From the NCBI GenBank assembly GCA_951812925.1, contig OX638370.1, positions 104,422,897 through 104,486,896 on the forward strand: a DNA stretch of 64,000 bases, written 5' to 3'. The notes beneath the pieces are model-generated. The model did no database searches, was not told the origin of the DNA, and worked only from the letters and a program-made list of their open reading frames with translations. Made by a program: the position numbers and the translations under genes. The stretch comes from Calliopum simillimum (taxonomy: Eukaryota; Arthropoda; Insecta; Diptera; Lauxaniidae). Shown in pieces: positions 1-11,214 of this stretch; within the stretch, counting starts at the first letter, position 1, and every line of letters starts with the position of its first letter.

Positions 1-710
1 GTGGGTATCACGCCCCCACAAAAACCACTTCATCATATCTCCAAAAATATTTATCGCACATGAATGAGATTTGATACATGTATACGTCAGGACATGTTTA
101 CGTCAAGACAAACAATTTACCTTGAAAAATTGGGCGATTCCATGCCCCTAAAAAAAGAAATTCATAATTTATGAGATTTTGGTACACATGTCAAATGGAT
201 AGGGACAAATGACATCCTTTGGAAAAATTGGTGATGCCACGCCAACTTAACAAGGGAAATCACTGGGAAATCCTGATTTTTTGAAATACTTCCAATTTAA
301 AATTTGTATGATGGAAAAAATGTCACGTGCATATTGTCATGTATCGATTCAGATTATGATTAAAATAAAGAAAAGTACAGAAAATATTTGAATCAAACAA
401 AATGCATCATAAAGTAACATTATTGCATAAGATTCTTAGGTTAGTCGCACTAAAAAATTCTGACTTGTTTCACTGAATTCTGACTTTCTCTGCATAGGCA
501 CGAAAACTAATTCTTTTTTTGTCACGTTCGTTCTGCGTCTTTTTTTGCGAGTATCTTAGAACCGGGACTTCGCTTGCTATTACAATTGGTACTAATTATA
601 GTGCTACCTAAGAGCTATAATGTAAAGTAAAAACTAAAATAGAAACATGTTTTACTTCCACTTTTTTGCACTTTAAATGTGTACGACGGCGACGTTCGTC
701 ACCTGGGAAA
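1..710 (-). repeat. Dispersed repeat family B, copy 1 (reverse)
   Basis: Recognised by phrases shared with other copies: 'ggcgtgataccgccatttttccc', 'taccaaatctcat', 'tttcagagatatgatga', and at the other end 'cgaacgtgaccgtcg...ttaaagtg', 'gtagcactataattagtgcca'. Copy 1 is on the minus strand and runs off the left edge. Other copies are at 9980-10520, 23580-24400, 25972-26825 and 36430-36650. No open reading frame is shared by the copies. Family unknown to me. Confidence 0.65.
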
Positions 711-714
711 TGCC

Positions 715-1330
715 TATATATAAAAATGATTGTTTGTATGTCTGTATGTTCCTTATAGATTCCCAAACGGCTGGACCGATCACCGTGAAAATTTATATTT
801 ACGAAAATAGATGCTGTTTGTCCGCTATTTTGTAAGCGCCATTTTGTGTTACAAAAAAAAAAAAAAAATTCATATTCATAATCAGCTACTTACTGACTTC
901 TTGTTGTTTAATGTCCTTTTGCTTCGCCATATTGTATTTCGTATAATGGATTTCAGATTCGGTTTGGGCAACATCAGAAATTTCCATATGCCGTTCTTGC
1001 TGGGGATAGATGCAATTTAGCAGAATTCAATCCACCATTTTGGGTCCGCCAATTTGTTTTTTTTTTTTTTTTTTTTTTTTTTTTGAAAGTGGATTTTAGA
1101 TTCGTAATCAGCATTATCAAAAAACAATTATTACCGACTTTCGTGAGAATATATGCAGTTAAGAACTTGTTTATCCACCATTGTGGATCCGCAATTTTGT
1201 TTTTTGAAAAATGGACTTAAAATTTGTAATCGACATCAGCAAAAACACTTTATTACTGACTTTCGGTAGTAGTATTTGACTCATTAACGACTAAGGCAAG
1301 TATGTTTGCCACAACCCCATTTGCTTGAAT
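715..1330. repeat. Degenerate tandem repeat block
   Basis: Begins with the phrase 'ttccttatagattcccaaacggctggaccgat', which recurs at 20935-20965. Then three diverged units follow, each with CCATTTTG...GATTCGTAATCAGC...TTACTGACTT-like sequence (near 870, 1090 and 1215). The same CCATTTTGGATCCGCC phrase builds the fold-back at 37890-38460. Confidence 0.5.
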
Positions 1331-1682
1331 GAAAGTTTTATTGACCCCCATTACTTCGAATTTGTCGTATTTTTATTTTGAAATTCTTTCGCGTATTTAG
1401 ATCTGGTCGTTAAAGGGTTAAAAGTGGGATATGAAATCGTTTGGAATACATACGGCACAACTATAAATGATCAAAAGCGAATAGCAGTCTTGTACTTCAT
1501 GATTTTCGACTATGGACTTGGTCTAAGTCTAAAAATTATATCAAAAATTATCTTGAGACTCAAGACCAAGAAAGAACTGGCTTCAAAGATACACACTTTA
1601 TATTTGCTCGACGACTGTCGTGAGCTAATTCTGTATTTTCATTATGGACGCTTCATTTCATCATAGTTTACCCATATTGTGC

Positions 1683-1927
1683 AAGAGCTATTGATTTTAT
1701 GCTTTTCATAGTTCTTTGCTAGGATTTTGCACTTGACAAATGTAGCCAGAAAAAATTTTTAGATTTACAAATGTTTACTCCATGTTGATAGCTATCATTG
1801 ATCAAGGAAAGAAAATATCAGAATAATCATTTGTATACCTTAAAAGTTATTTCTGGCTACAATTGTGAAATGCAAAATCAAAAGATCTAAGCAATAAACT
1901 CTAAAAAGCATAAAATCAATAGCTCTT
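1683..1927. mobile_element. ~245-bp hairpin MITE
   Basis: AAGAGCTATTGATTTTATGC at the left end is mirrored perfectly at the right end (GCATAAAATCAATAGCTCTT), and inner arms pair too (TGTAGCCAGAAA / TTTCTGGCTACA). Non-coding. Confidence 0.7.
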
Positions 1928-4090
1928 AGTAAACAAAACATAGCTTTTATAAAACTATATCAAAAACACAAATTTTTCTACGCAATTTTGCTCCAACAGG
2001 TCAACTTAATCAATTTTACATAGTAATGGAAGAAACGGCATACAAATTGTTGACCTTGTTTATTTGTTTTTTGTTGAGCACTCCATCTCCATCAAATGAC
2101 TTAATTTCATTAAATTTTCATGCCACTTTAATTTTTTTACGCATATCCAAATGGTATGCATTTTCATCTGTATATGATTACTTGAAGCTCGTGGTATTTC
2201 CCATTTATTTTTAACTGTCACTTGAAACTTTGACATCTAACAACGAGCACAACGAATTATATAATTGTTATTGTGATGTTGTTGATGTTGGTGCCACATC
2301 TCTTTTTCAAATCGCTGACCAATATTTTGTTTTTTTTATCTCATTACCACCGTCTACGCGTGTCAATTGTCACACAGGCCGATGGGTTAAAGAAAAAACC
2401 AAACACAAAACCAAAACAAAATCATAAAAAATATGTTATGCCACTCAATGTAGCAACAACAATAATAACGAAACCAAAACAAAACAAAAGCCTAAAGATG
2501 AGCCGTACTTGAACAATAACAGCACGCAAGTGACCAACGAAACCCAGCAAACGTTTGATTGAATGCATGCTCGGAAGATATGATGCAAGTTGATGTATGT
2601 AAAAAAGTGAGGGGATTTTTATGAAGTATTCAAAGCCAAAACTTTGGTTTTTTATAGTATATTAAGGTTACAAAAACACAATGTTTATGAAATTAAGTTA
2701 TAAGAAAATAAACGTAAAAGCTTTGCTACAAACGAAAGACTTAAGCAACGAACTTGTAAAAATAATTGCATTGGTAATGCTTGCTGGTGCTTTCGAAGAT
2801 AGAAAATACAAGTTTTATGCATTTATTTGCAATCGTGTGAGTCCTTTAAGACTTTTGCCGTCGCTAAGACTACAATTTAGAAACAAAAGATTTAAGCAAC
2901 GAACCTACATTGCATATAGATTTATTTTTAATTAAAAGTAAACAAGTAAAATCTTATGCTGCCTAAAAAGTGTAAAACTAGTTCGTTGCAAACAAAACAC
3001 AACAAACTTTTTTATTTTAAAATTTTTTTTTTTTTTTTTTTCACATCATCAAAAGCGCCTATAATCAACTTAACTTACCGCCTTCACAATCAACTGACAG
3101 TCAACGCTATTGGCTAACGTTATATCAAAATAAACGTGTCCAAAAACGCATGCTAACTACATACACTTTTTGTAAAAAACTGACAAAAAAAACACAAAAA
3201 AAAATTATGGACTACTGTATGTCTGTCTCCGCTGCCAGTCATGCTGTCTTATTGCAAATACCCCACTACACCGACTTAACTTTTCGTGAAACTGCCTTAG
3301 AAGCTAAGCTTGTTTTAAAGTAAAAAAGAAAAACCTTATCAGTAGCAGCAACAATTGCAACAAACAGCTTCAGGGACATTTTAGAGCGTGCGTTCGTTCG
3401 TTCAAATGCATTTGTTTCTGTCGTTGTGTCGCACTGCGTTTTATAGCCGGCTACAAAATTTATGAGAGCGCAAATAAAATTGAGAAAAAAATAAAATTAG
3501 ATTTAAGTTAGACAACAATAGCGACAACAACAACATCAATAGTTTTTTTTTATTTTGCACGACCTGACGACGGCTTACGAGTTGTTGGTTTGACTTAACT
3601 TGACTTGGCCTAACATTTGGCCATTTGCGCTTTTTGGGGAGAGACTTTTTTTTGTTGTTGTTGTTGAAGTTCGTAATAATCGCTTTGGTTGTTGTTGTTG
3701 TTTTTTTTTTTTTTTTTTTCATTGTTATAGTTAACCACGCCAAACATGTTTAATTTTCTTATTGTCGTCGTTATATTGTTTTGTTAACATTATTTGGTTC
3801 CGTCTTTTATTTATGTTGCCTTCATATGAAAATTTATTATGGTGATACACTGCGAGAAAGAATCAACGAAAATTGAAAGTTTTTTTTTAATAAAGTTTAT
3901 TTTGATTTTAAAACATTTGAAGAACTCATTGAAAGAGTAAAGCAGATGGCCGAATTCGGACAAAAGATAGATAGATACACTTTTTCCAAGCGGCGTTTTG
4001 TATATTAGTTTGTATATTAGAAAGCCAGATTAAAATATCTAATCATAGTATCCTTTTTTCGATGTAGAAAAAGCATCCTTAAAAGAGTGA
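1928..4090. other. AT-rich spacer without supported gene
   Basis: Two copies of the 27-bp motif lie at 2730-2757 and 2881-2906. Otherwise I see CAACAA/TTGTTG runs and poly-T tracts near 3020 and 3705. The 62-100-residue frames are low-complexity (Lys/Thr/Asn runs) and not gene-like. Confidence 0.5.
2730..2906 (-). repeat. Dispersed 27-bp motif, copies 1 and 2
   Basis: Reverse-orientation copies at 2730-2757 and 2881-2906 of the motif whose core is GTTCGTTGCTTAAGTC followed by a T-rich tail (TTTTGTTT). The two are about 150 bp apart in the same orientation; the sequence between them is not shared with other pairs. Confidence 0.7.
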
Positions 4091-4099
4091 AAATCATTC

Positions 4100-4965
4100 T
4101 CATTTCATATCGTTAAGTGTCCAAAAGTATCGGAAGACATCTAAAATATCGCCAAAAGCCCGAATATATCGAAAAATATCGATACAAGTCCAAAAGTATG
4201 GAAAAATATTTTAGATATCAGTAAAAGTCCATAAGTACCGAAAAACATCTAAAATATCGATAAAAATCCGATGGCAGCGAAGAGCACCTAAAATATCGGT
4301 AAAAGTATAAAGTATCATAAAACATCTAAAATATCAAAAAGTATCGAAAAATATCTTAAATGTGTGTTAAAGTAAAAAGTATCGAAAAACTTCTAAAAAA
4401 AATATCTTAAGTATCTGTTAAAGTAAAAAATATGAAAAAACCTAAAATATCGGTAAAAATCGAAAAATAGCGAAAAACATCTAAAATTTCTGTTAAAGTA
4501 AAAAGTATCGAAAAATATCTAAAATATCAGTAAAAGTGCTGAAAAACATCTAAAATATCGGTAAAAATCCGATGGTATCGACGGCACCCAAAATAACGGT
4601 AAAAGTAATAAGTATCATAAAACATCTAAAATATCGGTTTAAGTAAAAAGTATCGAAAAAAATCGAAAATATCGTTAAATGTCCAAAAGTATCGAAAAAC
4701 ATCTAATTTATCGGTAAAAAATCGAAAAACATCTCATATATGTGTTAAAGTAAAAAGTGCAGAAATATCGGTAAAAGTCAAAAAGTATCGAATATCGGTA
4801 AAAGTATTAAAAACTATCTAAAATATCGGTTAAAGTCCAAAAAAATTCAAAAATATTGAAAATATCAGTAAAAGTATCATAACATATCCAAAATATCAGT
4901 TAAAGCCTGAATATATTGAAAAACATGGAAAAATTATTTTTGATATCAGTAAAAAGCCAAAATTT
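4100..4965 (+). repeat. Degenerate ~36-38-bp satellite-like array
   Basis: About 22 irregular units built from ATCTAAAATATCGGTAAAAG and 'aaaaagtatcgaaaaac'. Units vary by substitutions and small gaps. It is the only array of this kind in the window and has no coding frame. Confidence 0.75.
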
Positions 4966-5774
4966 TAATTAAAATTTTGTTAAGTAGCTAAAATTTGCAT
5001 TGCTCATACATCTACAAATATTGATTTTGTTTATTATCGATTTCAAAAAAAAAAAATTGATTTCTTTCAGTGTCCTGTATATTTTGTTTGCTAACCAACT
5101 TAGCAGCAAATTTTTTGCCTTTGATTCTTTTTCATGATTTTTTCGCAGACCTTTAGTAATGTTTTATTAGTTTTTAAGATCATATGGTAGACAAATTTGC
5201 ATCTCGGATAGGTACTCTAAATTGGTTCAAAATTTCGCATTCACTTACCACGCCTCTAATCGAGTTATGTTTTTCTCATAGACAAATAAATGATTTTCTG
5301 GTCAAAAACTTTAATGCCATTTAGGATTTACTTTGAAAGAAAAAAATGCATATGGCAAAACTATGCACATTTTATAATACTAGTGCAATGAATGTAAGTG
5401 TATATATGTGAAGTATAAAAGTCGTTATTTTTCTCATGTTTTTTTTTTCTTATCTACAATCGTTTTTGCTTTTGCATGACTCATATGGAAGTTAGCACTC
5501 TTAAACAGCGGGACACTCCTTTAAAAAAAAAAAATTTTAAATAAAAGAAACTTTTAATTTTTTAAAATGCAAATGACGTTTACGCTTGGAAAAAAGTAAA
5601 CAATTTTTTCTTAGTAACACACACGCAAGACACTGTAAGTACAACTATTTGTCTTTAAGGAAAGCCCACAATAGCATTGAAAAGTTGTGTTACAAATATG
5701 CAGGTTTGACTGCTTGTCTACATACAAATCTGTTGTAAGTTAAGCTTATCTTACTAAGCATGATTAATGATGGA

Positions 5775-7626
5775 ACAAATTCAATTGAATAACTTTTATA
5801 CATGGGGCGTTCTTTTTCAAGCGATCGCCTTCCATATCTGGGTTTGCTCTGCAGAGTTCTGTTTCAGTTTAAAATTTAAGAAAATATAGCTCTTTTACAA
5901 TGTTGAGTGGTCGAAAAGGCCAATAAATGCTTTACAGTAAACATATTTGCCTATGTTTTGAGCTGAATTAGAATTTAGAATTCTGTAACGCAAACCAAAT
6001 GTTGTAGACAAGTGGTGACCCTTTAATAAAGAACGCCTCCATACAGTGCTGGATTACCCATTAGGCCAGACTAGGCCATGGCCTAAGCCCCCCGACGAGC
6101 AGGGGCCCCCACGAAAGTTACATGTCAAATTGTACAGGAGGTTATAGCCGCGCGATATTTTAGTCTTTCAGTCGATTCAACTCCAGATATCACTCACGTT
6201 GATCAACTCAGTATAGTTGTCCGATATGTTGCTAAGCATGAAAAGCCTGCTGAAAGATTTTTAACATATTTAAGCTTTGATGGTCATATAGGTGTTGAGA
6301 TAGCTGAACATGTGTTAGAATTTCTTGATTTTAAATACTGCAGGGTCAATCATATGATTGTCCGGTATTTACTCAGGTATTCAAGCGATCTTGTTAAATC
6401 TCAACAAATGCGCGATTTATTTACCATGCGCAGCGCATTCGCTTAACCTTAGTGGTTAGGGGGACCGCAGTGAAGTGCTGCTTGTTCTCAGTGAATTTTT
6501 TTTTCTATCGTACAATTATTGTACACTTTTTTCTCAAGCTATCGGAAACAAAAAGGTTCTCAAATCGTTATCCGAAACTAGTTGGGAAGCACATGCGAAT
6601 GCCACTGAGGCAGCTCTCAAATCTTTGAACGAAATCGTAGCAGCATTATAAGAAATTGCTGATGATTTGTCACAAAAAACACGAAGCTGAAAGTATATCG
6701 GATAAAATGCAAACCTTTGAATTCGTTTTTATGCTTGTTTTGTGGAGCGCTATTTTGAATAACGTTCGGGCAACGAGCAAAGGATTGCAGTCTGAAGAGA
6801 TTGATCTGGACACCTGCACGTTGATGTGCTCGTCAGTAGAAAATTTGTAAGATAGGATGAGAGATAAATTCGTGGTGTTTGAAAACAAAGCCAAAACAAA
6901 TTTACATGAGACGGATTATGCCAATGTTGCATCGCGATTTCGACAAAGAACAAGACACCCAAACGATGGCAATGCTTCAGAAGTTGTATTAAATGTGCGA
7001 GAGTATTTTCGTGTCAACGGTTTTCTTGTAATTATCGATACCCTCAAGATCGAAATTAACAGCCGAAGCCAAGTTTACTTAGAGGTTTCGAAGAGATTTT
7101 AATTTTTGGCTGTCTTTAGTTTGATAGAAAATGAGTACCGCGAAAAACTTGCCTTATGATTACAAATTGTACAACAGACCGCTCTTTTTCAAAGTTGAAA
7201 CTCATAAAAAACGAGCAAAAAAGTGTTATGGGTTAAGAACGATTGGATATGCTAAGTCTGATGTCCATTGAATCAGATGTTCTTCGTCAAATTGATTTTG
7301 AGGATGTCATTAATGATTATAGTGATCTGAAATGTAGGAGAAAAGTTTTTTAAAGATGAACGTCGTTTTAATATGTAAAAGAGATGTCCAAAGATTATTT
7401 TATAAATTACTATACTGTAAATTATGTAAATCAAAAAAAAAAAAAATTGGCAGAAAAAAAAAACTATTTTGATTGTTTTATTTTTTTAAATTCTATAAAT
7501 GCATAAGCAACGATTAATTTTACAATTATAAAAAGAGAGGGCCCCAAAATTTTAATGGCATAGGGCCCCCATTTGGCTTAATCTGACACTGCCTCCATAT
7601 ATGTCTAAGTTATGCAATTGAATTGT
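5775..7626. mobile_element. ~296-bp MITE split by a hAT insertion
   Basis: The left end, from AATTCAATTGAATAACTT through GGGGCGTTCTTT (5775-5825), is mirrored on the right by AAAGAACGCCTCC (6027-6040) and, beyond the hAT element, AAGTTATGCAATTGAATT (7606-7624). Removing the 1,548-bp hAT insertion and one copy of its TSD restores the pairing, so the MITE was there first. Confidence 0.7.
6044..7591 (+). mobile_element. Decayed hAT transposon (ZMYM-type transposase), TSD CCTCCATA
   Basis: Inverted ends CAGTGCTGGATTA and TAATCTGACACTG are flanked by perfect 8-bp duplications CCTCCATA (6036-6043 and 7592-7599), which fixes both borders. Subterminal GGGGCCCCC and GGGCCCCC blocks are typical of this lineage. 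Conceptual fragments of the transposase remain on the plus strand: near 6170-6300 (VDSTPDITHVDQLSIVVRYV), near 6505-6560, and at 6656-7102 (ATSKGLQSEEIDLDT; EVVLNVREYFRVNGFLVIID). They are split by stops, frame changes and deletions, and the N-terminal zinc finger and much of the catalytic region are missing. At 1.5 kb it is far shorter than an intact hAT, so it is non-autonomous. Confidence 0.88.
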
Positions 7627-9832
7627 ATGAACAAAAATTATTATTATTATAAAATTTATAGCAATATAAATGTCAAGCATTTTAGATTTCACAGTAAAAG
7701 TAAGAATAAAAATCAAACAAGTTCGTTACTTAAGTCTTTTGTTTTGACAACCTCTTATTGCTACAGGTATATGTGAGACAAACGTAATGTGAATCATTTT
7801 TTCAACTTAATATAATTAATTTAACATTTTTAAGTCAACTCCTCGTAAAAACAAAACTTATTTTTTCCTTTCTAACTAAACGGCAGCCAATTCAAATTAT
7901 GATATTATTTTTGCTCCAACTTGTAATAGAACAAAAATTCTTTAGTTCAAAAGTTTCAGCATTTAAACAATTTTTGCAAATAAAAATAACTAAAAATTAT
8001 GCAAAACTCTATAAAAATCAAATTAGAGTTATACATTATAAGTGTTTTAGGTAAAAAATTTATCAATAAACAGTACTTTTAATTTAAAAAAAAAGAACTA
8101 CATCATCTTGTTAAGTAATTTGTCAATTGAACCCAGTTATTTGATAAAAGCTTTACTTAATAATAAGCTCTTCTTACACCGTTATGTGTACTTATAACAT
8201 TTACCAATAACTGCTGGCAGTGGCAATCTTTTCTCGCAATTCTATATCAATAATAAACCAATCAAGTTTTTAATTAAACTAACTGTAAATATAATTATTT
8301 GCCAAGAAAAAAATTCTTTACGAAAATATACAATTATATATAATTGCCATAAAATAAGTAAACTGAAAAATATTTTAAAGTGGTCAGCAAAAATTGGCTA
8401 CTTTAAGCGGTTGAATGAACCTAAAGTTGGCTAAGACTGAACTTTATCTAAGTATCATTGCGATTCAGCGCAGTTTTGCTAAATTTTTTATTAAAATTGT
8501 AAATCTGTGGACTTTTCACAGTTTATTTTTCACGCATTAATAAAGATATTGCCGCTGAAAAAACTCACTTGCAAATATTTGGCAGGGGCTACTTATGTCG
8601 TTGGACAATACTTTAATGGCCGTAGTTACTTATGTAACCTATAGAAAACTTTAGTTAGTAAGGAATTATACCATTTAAAAGTCAAGCTCGGCACATCTGT
8701 ACGTAAGTGGAACGCAAAAATGCGGCTTTTTTCTGAAATTGCACGCATCAATTCTGAAGAATACTTTGAGTGCCAACAATTCTGCACCATTATATTTTTT
8801 GTTGCAATCAACATAAGCACAAGATTCCTCGAAGTCTAAATTCTTTTCATATAAGTAATACTAAGAGCCAAAAGCGAACAATGCTTGGATTAAAAATTAA
8901 AAACTAAATTAATTAATTTCAAAGAATTTACATAGTGAAAGTTGTAACAGTAAAATACGCGTATGTTAATAACAAAAGAATCTCTATAGATTTCTAATTA
9001 GAGTTTCAATAATAACCAGCATAACAGAGCAGCAGCAGCTGGACTTGCCTCAGGTTCTTTATTATTTTTTTTTTAAGAAAGCTTATTTTTCTGATGATTA
9101 TGGAATAAACCAAACCATTAATTATAAATTTCAAAGCGCAGCAAAAAAATAGAAAACGTTTGTATAACCAAAATACCATATTCAAAATAACAAAATAAGA
9201 AAAGCTTTCCAAGCCATGCTTCAATGTGAGAAAACTCATTCTCAAAATTATACACCAAACATATGCTATTCGAAAGAAAATCAACAAAAATAGGCGTTAA
9301 CTAATTAGCAAGAGTTACAAAAAAAAAAAAAAACAGAAAATCCCTTCAAAGCTCATTAGAAGGTAAAGACCAAAATAACTGTAATAATTTGAATGGAAAA
9401 AAAAGTGAAAATACAAATTACTGTTGCGGTCCGTTGCAGGCCTCTGATTTTACTTTAAAGTTGTTGTTTTGATTTATGCTTCTTTGTAAGTGGAAGACTT
9501 ACAAAATAATTTGTGCTAAGCGTATGCATTGTGAACCAAAGAACCAAAAAACGAAATTGTAGAAAGAAAGAATGAAATCAAAGAAAGATTCTTCTTCTTT
9601 ATAATAAGACCATAGCATAAGCAGCTCATTATAAATTGAGTCTTGAAACTTTTGTAACTTCCCAGAGGCAAGAACCCTTTAATTAACATTACAGGGCGGC
9701 AACAGAAGCGTAAACAAGTGCGCTTGAAATTTTTTTTGAAGATTCATTTGTTTACACTTGAAAAAAAAAAATGATTGTTAAAAATATTTTGTAACATTTC
9801 CGATATTCGAGTAAATGCAAAAAAAAATTTAT
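7627..9832. other. AT-rich spacer, one 27-bp motif
   Basis: Copy 3 of the 27-bp motif is at 7717-7745 (plus). Nothing else is recognisable. The 93-residue minus-strand frame at 9006-9287 is hydrophobic but has no family signature I recognise. Confidence 0.45.
7717..7745 (+). repeat. Dispersed 27-bp motif, copy 3
   Basis: ACAAGTTCGTTACTTAAG then TCTTTTGTTTT: one substitution from the core. Confidence 0.7.
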
Positions 9833-9860
9833 ACAAGTTTGTAACTTAAGTCTTTTGTTT
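9833..9860 (+). repeat. Dispersed 27-bp motif, copy 4
   Basis: ACAAGTTTGTAACTTAAG then TCTTTTGTTT; the CTTAAGTCTTTTGTTT half is intact. It directly precedes repeat family B copy 2. Confidence 0.65.
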
Positions 9861-9979
9861 CGAACAACATTTTATTGTATAGATGAAGCAAAAGTTATGT
9901 TATCATGTGAATGTGCCACAATTTTCGCAAATGGCGTCAAATGTTATTGTGCTTCGACATTTATTTTGTAGACAGATAT

Positions 9980-10520
9980 GGGCATTTCCATAGTGTCGAA
10001 CGTGACATTCGAACACATTTCAAATAAAAAAAAAACATTTTTATTTTGACAATAGGCTTAACTTATAGCTTTTAATTAGCCCTAAATTTGGTACTAAAGT
10101 TGATTTAGGCCATTTTTTGTTTTCAAGATAATTGCGAAACCTTCAAAGCGTTCGCACGGGACAAAAACAGAAGTGGCAAAAATAGTTTATATTTTTTTTT
10201 AATCTATTTTTAATTGTAGTTGCACGAGGCGTGTTGATTGGGACATTTCATTTCATCATGCAAATTTTTAATTGAAACTCTTACAAATAATTAGGATTTA
10301 CCGGCGAACGTTGCTTCACCTTATGTTGTGAAGTTGACGTGAAATCACCAATATTTCCAAAGGATGTTATTTGTCCCGACGCATTTTACATACGTATGCA
10401 CCAAATCTCATTTGTGAAGTTTTTTGTGAACATTATTTGTCTCGGCGCGCTGTGCACATTTATCAGATCTCAGAGAATGATGATTAGGTGCACATAAGAT
10501 CGATACAGTTTTATCAGGTT
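9980..10520 (+). repeat. Dispersed repeat family B, copy 2 (diverged)
   Basis: Starts with the 'gtcgaacgtgac..tcgaacacattt' phrase and continues through 'ggtactaaag', 'aaatcaccaatatttccaaaggatgt' and 'caccaaatctcatttg'. The most diverged of the five copies. Confidence 0.5.
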
Positions 10521-11214
10521 GATATCATCAGTTTAGTAACTTCGAATAAACTTTCTTTGAAAACAGAGTGCAATATTTTTAATTTCTAACAGAATGATAA
10601 CCAATTAAAATTATAACATTAATTTTGCCTCACTTAACTAAATTAAGAACTCTTTTTGGTACTAAAGGGAAAAAAGTAATATCACTGCCTTTTGTAAACT
10701 CTTTTTTTTTCGGTGTAGAATATATATTTTGTAGTTCGAACAACAATTTTGTAACAATGATGCAATGCTTTCGCTTAAAGAATAATCATCTTTTCTCACT
10801 TATAACACATACATTTGGTACTTTGGAAACATCTCCGGAACTTATATTCTTGAGATTTTTATGATGTACAAGAATATACATAATTAAGCAGATTGATTAA
10901 TGGTTATATTTTTTTTGTTCAAAAATTATTTTTAAAACGACCGACCCTTTTGTAAGCTTTCCATTTGACCATTGTGTTTTTAAGTTCTATTTGGCTTAAA
11001 TTTTGACTAATCGTCAATTGAAACGTCAATTTCTTTTTGATGAAGTATCCAATCAAAGCATTGCTAATTACATTAAAAATTGTTGTTGTTCTCATTGTAT
11101 TATTTTGAATAAAAATACTGAAATAATGTACTTTTGTTTGTTTGGTATATGCCTTAAAACAAACACGCATTTTGTTACCGCGAGAAATTAATACTTTTGT
11201 TCTAAGTGCGTATC
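10521..11214. other. Spacer without supported feature
   Basis: AT-rich; short overlapping frames on both strands look random. No repeats recognised. Confidence 0.4.

Noticed and set aside
4100..4965. CRISPR-like array
   Set aside because: Units are contiguous and degenerate with no unique spacers, and this is a eukaryotic genome.
9006..9287. Hydrophobic 93-residue frame resembling a receptor fragment
   Set aside because: AT-rich DNA readily gives Phe/Ile/Leu-rich frames; no conserved receptor motif.
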